64,000 nucleotides of DNA from Pseudoduganella guangdongensis. Lineage in GTDB: Bacteria > Pseudomonadota > Gammaproteobacteria > Burkholderiales > Burkholderiaceae_D. Location: contig NZ_WWCJ01000026.1 of NCBI RefSeq assembly GCF_009857475.1, positions 1 through 64,000 on the forward strand, written 5' to 3'. Positions within the stretch are counted from its first letter, which is position 1; the number at the start of each line of letters is the position of its first letter. This document shows positions 56,001 to 64,000 of this stretch, one piece after another. The position numbers were made by a program, and so were the translations under genes. The notes beneath the pieces are model-generated. The model made no database searches, was not told where the DNA came from, and saw only the letters and a program-made list of their open reading frames with translations.

Positions 56001-56609
56001 CTATACGCCGTAATACGCAAGGAACATCTCGACCGTGGTAGTGAGGACCGCCTCCTGCTCCACCGGCGTCAGAGGCGCCTTGCCCATGGCCACTTGCGGC
56101 CACAGCGCGAAACTCTTGAGCTGTCCTTGCAGCACGTGCGACATGAAGGCCGGGTCGCCCGCCTTCAGCACCTTGTCCTCCTGCGCCGCGCGCAGGAACG
56201 TCGCGACACCTTCTTCCTTCTTGCCCAGCTTGGCCAGCATATCGCCGGCGCGCTGCGGTGAGTGGATGGCTTCGGCGATGGCGACGCGCACCAGGTCGAG
56301 GAAGTAGTCGTCGCGCAGCATTGCCATTTTCTGGCGCATCAATTCCATCAGCTGCGGCTTGAGCGGCTGTCCCTGGCGGTAGCTGATGGCGTTCAGCACC
56401 GCGCTGCATTCCCAGAGTTCCTGCAGGATGTGCTCGAACAAGTCGTCCTTGCTCGGGAAGTGGTTATACACCGTGCGCTTGGAGACGCCGGCGGCGGCGG
56501 CGATGCGGTCCATGCTGGTGGCGTCGAAGCCACGTGCGCGGAACTCGGCGATAGCGGCCGTGGTGATGGCGGCGCGTTTGCGGTCGGTGAGTTTGTCGGG
56601 AAGGTTCAT
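56001..56609 (-). CDS. TetR/AcrR-family transcriptional regulator
   Basis: A 202-residue repressor-like protein. The N-terminal HTH is AITTAAIAEFRARGFDATSM, then DRIAAAAGVSKRTVYNHFPS and KDDLFEHIL, the classical TetR pattern (recognition helix about 37-45). The C-terminal ligand domain is helical (LDLVRVAIAEAIHSPQRAGD). It is divergent from the MBL-fold hydrolase at 56672, and the 62-bp gap holds palindromic operator-like sites, so it most likely represses both genes. The inducer is unknown. It begins where GC rises again after the island. Confidence 0.9.
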   Translation of the reverse strand: MNLPDKLTDRKRAAITTAAIAEFRARGFDATSMDRIAAAAGVSKRTVYNHFPSKDDLFEHILQELWECSAVLNAISYRQGQPLKPQLMELMRQKMAMLRDDYFLDLVRVAIAEAIHSPQRAGDMLAKLGKKEEGVATFLRAAQEDKVLKAGDPAFMSHVLQGQLKSFALWPQVAMGKAPLTPVEQEAVLTTTVEMFLAYYGV

Positions 56610-56616
56610 GACTAAT

Positions 56617-56668
56617 ATTTTACACCGGGTAGTTTACTTTCTTCAAAACAGAAACTACACTGTGTAGT
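56617..56668. promoter_or_regulatory. TetR operator candidates between divergent genes
   Basis: A perfect 15-bp palindrome ACTACACTGTGTAGT (56654-56668) ends 3 bases before the hydrolase ATG. A related imperfect site, TTTACACCGGGTAGTTT (about 56619-56635), lies near the repressor start. Shared half-sites TACAC/GTAGT suggest one protein binds both, blocking translation initiation and transcription of the hydrolase. Confidence 0.7.
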
Positions 56669-56671
56669 GTT

Positions 56672-57757
56672 ATGAAAAAACTGACCCTGCTGATTGGAGC
56701 GCTCCTGACCATGACTTGTCTCGTCTACGCGGCCGATAACCGCCCTGCATTCCAGAACGAAGCACCGCGCCAGCAGCCGGGCTTCCTGAAGACGCTGAAG
56801 ATTTTCTGGGACTTCACGTTCAACAAACCGGCTAACACAGTGCCCGCGCATGTTCTTCCGGTGCGAGCACTCACTCAAGCGCAATTGCTTGCTGCGCCTG
56901 ATAATACCCTGTACCGCCTGGGCCATTCCACCATCCTGCTCAAGCTGAATGGCGAGTTTTGGCTGACCGACCCGGTCTTTTCCAAGCGCGCCTCGCCGGT
57001 GCAGTGGGCCGGTCCGGCGCGCTTCCATGCGCCTCCGATCAGCATTGCCGAGCTGCCGCCGATCAAGGGCGTGATCCTGTCGCATAACCACTACGACCAC
57101 CTCGACTACGACGCGGTGCGCGCGCTGGCGGCCAAGACGGAATTCTTCCTGGCGCCGCTGGGCGTGGGCGATACGCTGGTGTCGTGGGGCGTGCCGGCGG
57201 ACAAAGTGCGCCAGCTGGGCTGGTGGGAATCGGTTTCCGCGGGCAGCCTGAAGCTGACCGCCACCCCCGCCCAGCATTTTTCCGGCCGCGGCCTGTTCGA
57301 CAGCAATAAGACGCTGTGGGCGTCGTGGGTGATCGAAAGCGGCGACCTGCGTGTGTTCTTCTCGGGCGATACCGGCTATTTCAAAGGCTTCAAGGAGATT
57401 GGCGACAAGTTTGGCCCATTCGACCTGACCCTGATGGAAACCGGCGCCTATGATCCCAAATGGCCGGATATCCACATGCTGCCACGCGAAACCTTGCAAG
57501 CGCACATCGACTTGCGCGGCAAAGTGATGCTGCCGATCCATAACGGCACGTTCGACCTGGCCATGCACAGCTGGGATGATCCCTTCGAGCAAATCACCGC
57601 GTTGGCGGCAGCACGCCGCCAAACCCTGGCCACGCCGGAGATTGGAGCCCCCCTGTCCATTGCCAACCCCCAAGCGACTGGCGCCTGGTGGCGTCCCGAG
57701 GAAAGGAAAGACCATGCAACCGTATCAGCACTTTCTCAAAATGTGGCGGCGCCCTGA
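56672..57757 (+). CDS. MBL-fold metallo-hydrolase (UlaG/NAPE-PLD-like)
   Basis: A 361-residue exported or membrane-anchored hydrolase. N-terminal MKKLTLLIGALLTMTCLVYA is a signal peptide (possibly lipoprotein-like at TMTC). The metal motif SHNHYDHLDYDAVRAL is at about 137-152 (HxHxDH), with FFSGDTGYFKGF supplying Asp and MLPIHNGTFDL a late histidine. It resembles zinc-dependent lactonase and phospholipase-D-like MBL enzymes of the NAPE-PLD type. The ATG at 56672 has no Shine-Dalgarno because the operator palindrome ends at 56668. Regulated by the TetR protein. Confidence 0.88.
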   Translation: MKKLTLLIGALLTMTCLVYAADNRPAFQNEAPRQQPGFLKTLKIFWDFTFNKPANTVPAHVLPVRALTQAQLLAAPDNTLYRLGHSTILLKLNGEFWLTDPVFSKRASPVQWAGPARFHAPPISIAELPPIKGVILSHNHYDHLDYDAVRALAAKTEFFLAPLGVGDTLVSWGVPADKVRQLGWWESVSAGSLKLTATPAQHFSGRGLFDSNKTLWASWVIESGDLRVFFSGDTGYFKGFKEIGDKFGPFDLTLMETGAYDPKWPDIHMLPRETLQAHIDLRGKVMLPIHNGTFDLAMHSWDDPFEQITALAAARRQTLATPEIGAPLSIANPQATGAWWRPEERKDHATVSALSQNVAAP

Positions 57758-57889
57758 TGTTCGGCCACTCCCAGTGCGGCAGATGCCACAGCCCGCGCCC
57801 GCAAGCAATGCGACCACAGGCAATTTGAGTTAATTACTAGCAATAATTGTATATGGTAAAGTTGGTATTTCCTATTTGCTAACTTCACC

Positions 57890-58945
57890 ATGAAACTAAA
57901 CACCTTAGTGCCCATATTGCTGGGCTTGACCTGCGTGCCTGCTGTTGCCGGTGAGGCTGGCGGGATGGCGGAAGAGGGACCTGGCGTGGCACGCATAGTT
58001 CCGTCACCTGCGCCACCGGTTCAACGCAAGCCGGCCCTGGTAAATTTCGCTTCTTGCAACAAGCCAATCTGGCCGAAGCAAGCCTTGCGCGAAGAGCAGA
58101 CGGGCACAGTGACACTGCGGTTCCTGATCGGTGTCGACGGTGCTGTGCAGGATTCCCAGGTGGTGCTCACCAGTGGATATCCCCTGCTGGACTTCGCAGC
58201 GCTGGAGGGAATCGAGCGTTGCCGCTTCAAGCCTGCCACGCTGAACGGCGTGCCGCAATCGGGGTGGCAGCGGATGCAGTATGTATGGACGTTTGATAGC
58301 GATCCGAAAGAAGATGGCCCTATCCTGGCGGGCTTGCAGGCTGGCATCGAACAACGGAAGGCCGAAGCGCGCTTCCAAATGGCCATGTACCAGCTAAAAG
58401 GTGGAAACAGCCTGATCGCCAAAGACGGCGAAGCCGCGTTGAAGGCGCTTCTCCCGCTTGCCGAAGATGGCATGGCGGCGGCGCAGGAAGCGCTGAGCGT
58501 CGCCTACCTGACGGGTAACGGGACCGCACGTGACCCAGTATTGGCTGCCCAATGGTTGCGCAAAGCCGCAGAACGTAACTTTTCGAGCGCGCAGTTTTCC
58601 CTGGCCCGCCTGTTGCAAACAGGGGAGGGCGTGCAGCGCAATGACAAGGAGGCGTTCGAATGGTACGCCAAGGCCGGGCGCGGCGGCATCCAGCACGCTT
58701 ATCTGGCGATGGCGGAAATCATGTTGGATTCGGGCGATGCCGCGACAACGGCGCGTGCCGTCGACTGGTTGCAAAAAATGACGATGCCAGCGGCGCACTA
58801 TCTGCTGGGCGAGCGGTATGAACTGGGCCGGGGCGTGGCCCAGGACTTGGTGCGAGCCAAACAACTGTATCGCCAGGCGGATCAAAGCGGCAATGTAAAG
58901 GCGCGCCACGCGCTCGTGCGGCTGGGTGAACCCTTGGCGCCATAA
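57890..58945 (+). CDS. TonB-C-terminal-domain/Sel1-repeat periplasmic protein
   Basis: A 351-residue exported protein. Signal peptide MKLNTLVPILLGLTCVPAVA is followed by a Pro-rich stretch. Residues ~52-135 form a TonB C-terminal-like domain (NKPIWPKQALREEQTGTVTL, RFLIGVDGAVQDSQVVLTSG, YPLLDFAALEGIERCRFKPA). Residues ~160-345 are Sel1-type repeats (AAQWLRKAAERNFSSAQFSL, EAFEWYAKAGRGGIQHAYLA). Canonical TonB has an uncleaved N-terminal anchor and a Pro-rich spanner; here there is only a short signal peptide. It is adjacent to a close paralogue at 58979 and about 1.6 kb from the TonB-dependent receptor. Confidence 0.78.
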   Translation: MKLNTLVPILLGLTCVPAVAGEAGGMAEEGPGVARIVPSPAPPVQRKPALVNFASCNKPIWPKQALREEQTGTVTLRFLIGVDGAVQDSQVVLTSGYPLLDFAALEGIERCRFKPATLNGVPQSGWQRMQYVWTFDSDPKEDGPILAGLQAGIEQRKAEARFQMAMYQLKGGNSLIAKDGEAALKALLPLAEDGMAAAQEALSVAYLTGNGTARDPVLAAQWLRKAAERNFSSAQFSLARLLQTGEGVQRNDKEAFEWYAKAGRGGIQHAYLAMAEIMLDSGDAATTARAVDWLQKMTMPAAHYLLGERYELGRGVAQDLVRAKQLYRQADQSGNVKARHALVRLGEPLAP

Positions 58946-58978
58946 GGGGCTGGTGGTAAAGTGGGTGAAGTTATTTTA

Positions 58979-60019
58979 ATGACAATCTCAATGAAATCCA
59001 TAAAAGTCTTGCCGGCCTTGCTGGCCAGTCTCGCCGCCGTTCCCGTTCACGCGCAATCGGACGTGGGCCGCCTGGACCAGTCGGCGCAAAAACAGCTCTA
59101 TGTTGACCTGAAGTCGTGCGCCAAGCCGATCTGGCCCAAGGAGTCGCTGCGGCGCGAGGAAACCGGCAAGGTGACCCTGGAGTACTTGGTCGGCCTGGAT
59201 GGCAAGGTGCTGGAATCGAAGGTGCTGAAATCGAGCGGCTTCCCTTTGCTCGACCTGGCGGCGCAAGACGGCCTGGCCAAATGCCAGTTCTCACTGCCCA
59301 GCAGTATCGGGCGCAGCGAGCCGACACGTACGCGGATGCAGTACGTGTGGACCCTGGACGGCAATGGACCGACCCCGGCGCAGAGGCTGGCCGAATGGCA
59401 GCGCTATGTGGCCGAGGCGGTGCAGGGGAATGCGGAGTCGCAGGCGCGCGCGGGCATGGGCTACCTGTACGGCCAGCCGCCGATCGAGAAAAATCCGGCG
59501 GAAGGGCTGCGCTGGCTGCGTGCGGCTGCCGAGCAGGGGAATGCGCGCGGCATGGTGGCGCTGGCGCACGAGTTGCAGACCGGGGTCAATACTGCGCGCG
59601 ATGCGCAGCAGGCATTGGACTGGTTGGAGCAGGCAGCGGCCCAGGGGGCGGATTACGCGGAATTCGGCCTGGCCATGGCCTTGATGGGGCCGTCAAGCGT
59701 GCGGCCGGACGAGGCCAGGGCGCGCACTTTGCTGGAGCGGGTGCTGGCCGGCGGTAACAAGGCGGCCAAGATGCCGCTGGCATTCCTGATGCTGAAGGAA
59801 GCCGGCGGCAACAGTCCCGAAGGCGTGCGCCTGATGCAGGAGGCAGCGGATGAGCATGACCGCGTCGCGCAGTTCATGCTGGCGCAGGCGCATGAAAAGG
59901 GCGAGCAGGTTGTGCTGGACCGGGCCAAGGCGCTGGCGCTGTACGAGCGCGCGGCGGCGGCGGGCATGCTGGAGGCGAAGCGCGCGCTGGCGCGGCTTAA
60001 GCAGCAGGAAGCGAAGTAA
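58979..60019 (+). CDS. TonB-C-terminal-domain/Sel1-repeat periplasmic protein (paralogue)
   Basis: A paralogue of the preceding protein, from ATG at 58979 (346 residues). GTG at 58961 or ATG at 58991 is also possible, the latter giving the clean signal peptide MKSIKVLPALLASLAAVPVH. The TonB-C-terminal-like part is KPIWPKESLRREETGKVTLE, YLVGLDGKVLESKVLKSSGF and PLLDLAAQDGLAKCQF. Sel1-type repeats follow (EGLRWLRAAAEQGNARGMVA, QALDWLEQAAAQGADYAEFG). Tandem duplication is clear from the conserved PIWPK and PLLDxAA motifs. Two cysteines (SCAKPIWP, AKCQF) correspond to those in the upstream copy and may form a disulfide. Confidence 0.76.
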   Translation: MTISMKSIKVLPALLASLAAVPVHAQSDVGRLDQSAQKQLYVDLKSCAKPIWPKESLRREETGKVTLEYLVGLDGKVLESKVLKSSGFPLLDLAAQDGLAKCQFSLPSSIGRSEPTRTRMQYVWTLDGNGPTPAQRLAEWQRYVAEAVQGNAESQARAGMGYLYGQPPIEKNPAEGLRWLRAAAEQGNARGMVALAHELQTGVNTARDAQQALDWLEQAAAQGADYAEFGLAMALMGPSSVRPDEARARTLLERVLAGGNKAAKMPLAFLMLKEAGGNSPEGVRLMQEAADEHDRVAQFMLAQAHEKGEQVVLDRAKALALYERAAAAGMLEAKRALARLKQQEAK

Positions 60020-60340
60020 TCAGGCTTCGACGTTGATCAGCTTGCCGATCGTCTGGCCCAGGGTGTTGAGCGTGGGTGGCTTCGGCAGGACGTCGGCGGG
60101 CACGCGCTGCTCGATGGCGCGGTCCAGACGGGGCGAGGCCAGGGTAGGTGTGGCGGCGGCTTGGGCGCGGTTGCGCTCGACTTCGGTGCGGCTGAGTTCT
60201 TGCTGGTTGCGTTCCAGGGCGGCGCGGCTTTCGTTCAGGCGATCTTCGTCCTGCGCGACCTGGTCGCGCCCTTGCTGGACCTTGCGTTCGGCGAAGGCCA
60301 CGGCGTTCTGCAGAGAGTTGATGGAATTCAGCGAAACCAC
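60020..60340 (-). CDS. Small coiled-coil protein of unknown function
   Basis: A 106-residue protein from GTG at 60340, not recognised. Residues ~10-60 (NAVAFAERKVQQGRDQVAQD, EDRLNESRAALERNQQELSR) are strongly heptad-like, indicating a coiled coil. The C-terminal 40 residues are Pro/Leu-rich (RVPADVLPKPPTLNTLGQTI). It ends one base after the TonB/Sel1 paralogue on the opposite strand. No signal peptide or membrane segment. The 214 bp between it and the receptor gene (60341-60554) hold nothing I can name. Confidence 0.6.
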   Translation of the reverse strand: MVSLNSINSLQNAVAFAERKVQQGRDQVAQDEDRLNESRAALERNQQELSRTEVERNRAQAAATPTLASPRLDRAIEQRVPADVLPKPPTLNTLGQTIGKLINVEA

Positions 60341-60554
60341 GAATCTACCCTTAGATGCAACCTTTCAGTAAGGCACCAACCTTAGATTAGGCCAAAATGG
60401 GCTTGAATGCTAGAGTTTAATGCGTTTTTGATAATTCCTTCGCGTTAAACACCTGTTTATGCGACTGAGCATGCAGGATGGCCTGGCTCCAGTTAGTGCT
60501 ATGGTCCAGGGGGCGGCAGCGTCTTGAGGAAGCGTAAATGGTGGCGCGGCAGCC

Positions 60555-62957
60555 TTAAAAGCGGTAGGCGAGCGATAGCTCCCAGCTGCGCCCAAACAGG
60601 GGGCGGGCGTTGATGGGGCCGCTGCCGCCGGTGGTCAGGCGGGAATTGCCTTCGGTCAGGCCCAGCTCGTTGGTGACGTTGCTGGCGCTGAGGCGGACTT
60701 CGACCTGGTCGCCAAAGGTGTACAGCGCGCCCAGGTCGAGCGTTGTGTAGGCGGGCAGGTATTGGACGTTGGCCTGGTCGGCCCAGCGCTGGCTGACGTG
60801 GGTGTAGGCGCCGTACAACTTGAGCGCCTGCTGCGCTCCAAGCGGTATGCGGTAGGCCGGCGTGAAGCGGTATTGCAGCTTGGGCTGGCGCTGCACCTGC
60901 TTGCCGGCGGTGGCGGGATTGTCCTTGTATTTGGAATCCTGCCAGTTGCCGCTCAGGGCCAGCGACAGGTCGCGCAGCGGGCGCAGTGCCAGTTCGACTT
61001 CCACGCCGTCGCCCCGGGAGCCGAAGACTGAATGCAGGATGCTGCCGTTGGCCAGGATCTGCTGGAAGGCGATGCCTTGGAAGGCGGTGTGGAAGTAGTT
61101 GATATAAGCGCTGGCCAAGTGGCCGGCAGTCTTGAAGCCCGCTTCATATTGCCTGACCCGCGGCATCGGCAGGACGTTGCGGTCATCGACCCTGGCCTGG
61201 CTGCCGGCATTGCGCAGGTCATCAAACGAGACAAAGGTGCGGCCCATATTGGCGCGCGCGAACACGCTGGCATCCTTGGCCAGCTTGTAGCTGCCGCCGA
61301 TGGTGAAGCTGTTGGCGGCATCGCTGCGGCGCAGTGCGGTGTTGGCGCCGGTGGGCATCGAGGTATTGTTGTTGTAGACCGTCAGCGGGTTGTTGTCGGT
61401 GTCGCCGCGCCGCAGGGCGGAAATGGTGGCGTCCAGCTTCTGCCGTTCGCGGCGCACGCCGCCATCGAGCGTGGTGCGTGCGTTGACCTTCCATTCGTTG
61501 GCGATGAACAGGGCGGTGCGGCGGCCGTCGTACGCAGCGAGCGGCGCGTAGAACACGCTGCCATCCTTCCCCTTGTTGGCGACGATGACGCCGTTATCGA
61601 GCTTAACGTTGATCAGGCGCGCATTCGGCACTGCTGTCATCAGGTGGCTGCTGCCGAGGTGCCACATATCATCCGAGGAGAAGTCGGCAAAGTAGGCGCC
61701 CAGGGTCAGGGTGTGGTCCTTCGCCCATTCGTTGCGGATACGCAGTTCGTCGGTGAAGGACTTCAACTTTTTCTGCACGGCCCACAGGCCGGCCTGCAGC
61801 ACTTGCTGGTCGGCGGCGACGGGCGAGTCATCCAGGTAGCTCGCGGTGGCGACGGTGCCGCCGTGGGTGGCCAGCGCAGCGGCGTTGTAGGCCGACATGG
61901 TTTGCGGGTTATTGCCGGTGAACATGGCAATGGTGTCCAGGTCGCCGTTGAAGTGGTTGAATTTGTTGGAGACCGTCCAGCCGCCCAAGGTCTTAGCGAT
62001 ATCCATGCCCAGCACGCTGGCTTGCAGGCCACGGCCGTCGCCGAGGTCGTAGTGCAGGGTGGCGCCGGGCGCAGCTTCCACCGTAAAGCGGCGCATCTCG
62101 GTGCTCATCAGGGTGCCTGTGAGCGGGTCGAAGCCGGGGAAGGCGGAGATGTTGCGGCCTGCATTGCTGGAGATCAGCGGCACGCCGGTGTAGAAGGCGT
62201 TCTTGTCGTCGGTGCGGCGCAGGTAGAAGCTGGCTTCGCCTTGCTCCAGCCTGCGGGTCAGGGTGGCGCTGAACTGCCCGCCATCGTCCGCCGGAAAGCC
62301 GGCGTCGCGCACGCCATAGGTCTTGCGATAGAAACCGCCGATGGTGGCATACCAGCCATCGGCAATTTTGCCGCCGTAGAACAGGTCAAGGCGGCGCAAT
62401 GCGCCGGTGCCGGTGGTGACGCGCACCGAACCCTCCGGTATGTTGCCGCCCTTCTTCAGGATGAAGTTCATGGTGGCGCCGGGCTGGCCGCTGGAGAAGA
62501 TGGTGCTCGGGCCGCCGCGCAGCACTTCCACCCGTTCGATGCTGTCATCCAGGCGGAAGGCGGAGGAGCCCTCGAAGAAGGCGAGGGTGGGCACCGGGTA
62601 GAGCGGGCTGCCCTGCATCTGCACCGACACAAAGGGCGAATCGGAGCCGGACGGGAAACCGCGCACATGGATGTTGGCGCCGGACTGGCCGCCGGTCGAT
62701 TCGGCGAAGGCGCCCGGCACCAGCTTCATGACGTCGGCGGTGCTGAACGGTGCCGCTTGCTTGAGCTGTTCTTCGGAGGCGGTGCTGATGGAGAAGGCGG
62801 AATCGAGCTTGCGTGCGCCGTGTGCCGAGGCCACGCCGGTGACCACGACTTGCGCCAGCTCCTGCTCGACTTGCGGCTCGGTGGCCCCGGCTTCGCTGGC
62901 CAGGGCCAGCGCGGCGATAGAGAGGGAGGAGCACTGGAACTTGCGCTGGGTTTTCAA
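60555..62957 (-). CDS. TonB-dependent outer-membrane receptor
   Basis: An 800-residue receptor. The start is TTG at 62957, supported by GGGGAGG five to six bases upstream. The signal peptide ends ASEAGAT (about 26). A TonB-box-like segment (QVVVTGVASAHGAR) and the plug domain come next (STADVMKLVPGAFAESTGGQ, GANIHVRGFPSG, SIERVEVLRGGPSTIFSSGQ, GATMNFILKKGG). The 22-stranded barrel ends with a terminal aromatic (ELSLAYRF). Siderophore-type receptors have this plug, but the ligand cannot be read. The neighbouring PhoD-like phosphatase and TonB-like paralogues suggest a nutrient-uptake neighbourhood. Confidence 0.92.
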   Translation of the reverse strand: MKTQRKFQCSSLSIAALALASEAGATEPQVEQELAQVVVTGVASAHGARKLDSAFSISTASEEQLKQAAPFSTADVMKLVPGAFAESTGGQSGANIHVRGFPSGSDSPFVSVQMQGSPLYPVPTLAFFEGSSAFRLDDSIERVEVLRGGPSTIFSSGQPGATMNFILKKGGNIPEGSVRVTTGTGALRRLDLFYGGKIADGWYATIGGFYRKTYGVRDAGFPADDGGQFSATLTRRLEQGEASFYLRRTDDKNAFYTGVPLISSNAGRNISAFPGFDPLTGTLMSTEMRRFTVEAAPGATLHYDLGDGRGLQASVLGMDIAKTLGGWTVSNKFNHFNGDLDTIAMFTGNNPQTMSAYNAAALATHGGTVATASYLDDSPVAADQQVLQAGLWAVQKKLKSFTDELRIRNEWAKDHTLTLGAYFADFSSDDMWHLGSSHLMTAVPNARLINVKLDNGVIVANKGKDGSVFYAPLAAYDGRRTALFIANEWKVNARTTLDGGVRRERQKLDATISALRRGDTDNNPLTVYNNNTSMPTGANTALRRSDAANSFTIGGSYKLAKDASVFARANMGRTFVSFDDLRNAGSQARVDDRNVLPMPRVRQYEAGFKTAGHLASAYINYFHTAFQGIAFQQILANGSILHSVFGSRGDGVEVELALRPLRDLSLALSGNWQDSKYKDNPATAGKQVQRQPKLQYRFTPAYRIPLGAQQALKLYGAYTHVSQRWADQANVQYLPAYTTLDLGALYTFGDQVEVRLSASNVTNELGLTEGNSRLTTGGSGPINARPLFGRSWELSLAYRF

Positions 62958-63028
62958 GTTTGCCTCCCCTTTCGGTCTTGTGCCGCTCCGCCCAGTTTAG
63001 CGCCCTCTGCCTCCGTGATAAATCGTTT

Positions 63029-64000
63029 TTATTCCGCCAGCGGCAGGATGGCCTGGCGGTACGGTGTTGCCTCGTGCTCCACATGCCAGTTGGCCCACAG
63101 GCGGTGGCGCGCGCGGCCGTCGGCTGCGCGGTCGGGCTCCAGGCTCAGGTAGTTGCGCGCGCCGATATAGCGGTGCGAGGTGCCGGGGAATTTGTACATG
63201 GCGGTCGTGATGCCGCCTTCCAGCTCCTCCACCCTGTCGCCCACGTGTTCCAGGTAGAACAGGGCCATGGCGGGCGGTGGCGGGTGCACCACGCCGGACG
63301 AGGTCAGCTGGTGGATCGTGATCGGCTTGCCCTGGTAATGCTTCTGGCGCGACTCGATGGCGCCGATGGCCGCCACGTGCACGTCGCCGGACAGGATGGT
63401 GACGCGGCCGCCGGTCTGTTGCGACCATTCCTGCAGGCGGTGGATCAGGCGCAGGCGCTCCCATTGGTGGGTGCGACTGAGCCAGTGGTCTTTCAGGTCG
63501 TCTTCCAGCTCCTGCTGGCCGGGCAGGGCGCACAGCAGCATTTCCAGGGTGCTGAAGTCCGGGTGTACGACCGGAATGCTGGACATGATCAGCAGGTGCT
63601 TGCAATCGTGCTGCGCGTCGAGCCAGCGGTAGGCGGCGTCCCACGCCTCGGCGCCCATCACCTGGTCCGGCGTGCGTTCGCTGCGCAGGTCCAGTACCAG
63701 CAGGCCGTAGTCGCCGATGCGGGCGGCTTTGCTGAAGCCGGGCTGCAGCGGCAGGCGCAGGGGCAGCTCGTCTTGCGTGGCGCTGTGCTGCTGGAACAGC
63801 AGGAAGTAATCGCGAGCCACCTGGTAGATCATCTCGAAGACGGGCGATTGCTGGAAGGCGGGCGGGTAGGACCCCCAGCCGTCGATGATGTCGTGATCGT
63901 CCCACATCATCACCGTCGGGACCGATGCCAGCATGCGCGCGATGTGCTGGTAGGACCAGACCTTCAGGTAATTGGCGAAGAAGAAGTCGTCGATCTCGGT
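63029..64000 (-). CDS. PhoD-like alkaline phosphatase, 5'-truncated by window edge
   Basis: At least 323 residues, open at the right edge; in-frame sequence continues past 63934 with TEIDDFFFANYLKVWSYQHI, so the true start lies outside. Metallophosphatase motifs: PTVMMWDDHDIIDGWGSYPP and the late ILSGDVHVAAIGAIESRQ (GDVH metal site). This is the calcium/iron-dependent PhoD-type family, hydrolysing phosphomonoesters or diesters; a related PhoD-like group is found in lipid metabolism. It is 71 bp upstream of the TonB-dependent receptor on the same strand, so both may be co-transcribed. Confidence 0.85.
   Translation of the reverse strand, partial: TEIDDFFFANYLKVWSYQHIARMLASVPTVMMWDDHDIIDGWGSYPPAFQQSPVFEMIYQVARDYFLLFQQHSATQDELPLRLPLQPGFSKAARIGDYGLLVLDLRSERTPDQVMGAEAWDAAYRWLDAQHDCKHLLIMSSIPVVHPDFSTLEMLLCALPGQQELEDDLKDHWLSRTHQWERLRLIHRLQEWSQQTGGRVTILSGDVHVAAIGAIESRQKHYQGKPITIHQLTSSGVVHPPPPAMALFYLEHVGDRVEELEGGITTAMYKFPGTSHRYIGARNYLSLEPDRAADGRARHRLWANWHVEHEATPYRQAILPLAE

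Noticed and set aside
61032..63152. A 706-codon plus-strand frame opposite the TonB-dependent receptor
   Set aside because: Antisense shadow of a receptor with intact plug and barrel motifs.

Overview
The window is GC-rich (roughly 68-70 % by eye) except for a visibly lower-GC stretch at about 52680-55870. Gene content and style point to a betaproteobacterium, most likely Oxalobacteraceae (Massilia/Duganella/Janthinobacterium-like). The pointers are a complete exosortase A (XrtA)/PEP-CTERM exopolysaccharide locus, PrsT-type TPR lipoproteins, and GGGTCAGACCC-type repeats, which I recall as common in that family. The taxon is inference. No rRNA, tRNA, CRISPR array, transposase or integrase was seen.

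Layout. (1) 1-4073, minus: two exosortase-A-associated alpha/beta hydrolases, an acyl carrier protein and an ATP-grasp/GNAT-type fusion. A structured 125-bp region separates these from the divergent (2) 4199-11704, plus: acyl-CoA ligase, PLP-dependent decarboxylase, asparagine-synthase-like enzyme, deacetylase-like protein, low-molecular-weight tyrosine phosphatase and a second ATP-grasp ligase, mostly coupled by ATGA/GTGA overlaps. Together these look like a pathway that activates and ligates an acyl or amino-acid-derived group. (3) 11788-22681, plus: two paralogous PrsT-like TPR lipoproteins around a FeeM-like N-acyltransferase, then an E1/ThiF-like enzyme, a nitroreductase-fold protein, a GT1-type glycosyltransferase and a PEP-CTERM protein behind a clear sigma-54 (-24/-12) promoter, closed by a terminator.

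(4) 22736-28938, minus, one tight operon: SDR, GMC oxidoreductase, lytic transglycosylase, nucleotidyltransferase, HprK-related kinase A, PqqD-like chaperone and a protein with an arginine-rich leader, a set that resembles peptide modification. (5) 29130-50943: the XrtA exopolysaccharide locus. The export lipoprotein and a trypsin-like protease are on the minus strand. On the plus strand are the chain-length protein, tyrosine kinase, outer-membrane barrel, ExeA-like ATPase, UDP-GlcNAc 2-epimerase, DUF3473 deacetylase, FemAB protein, four glycosyltransferases, exosortase A with a fused EpsI domain, amidotransferase, PaaK/CapK-like ligase, O-glycosylation ligase and another deacetylase. No initiating sugar-phosphate transferase, flippase or PrsK/PrsR pair lies in the window.

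(6) 50940-52677: a small acidic protein and a ThiS/MoaD-like protein followed by a beta-propeller. (7) 52791-55870: a low-GC, cassette-like run of five small same-strand genes, then a lone minus-strand gene (RHH-like N-terminus, RAMA-like C-terminus) set among 14 copies of TAGAC/GTCTA, many spaced at helical repeats. (8) 56001-64000: a TetR regulator divergent from an MBL-fold hydrolase with a palindromic operator, two periplasmic TonB-C-terminal/Sel1 paralogues, a small coiled-coil protein, a TonB-dependent receptor and a truncated PhoD-like phosphatase.
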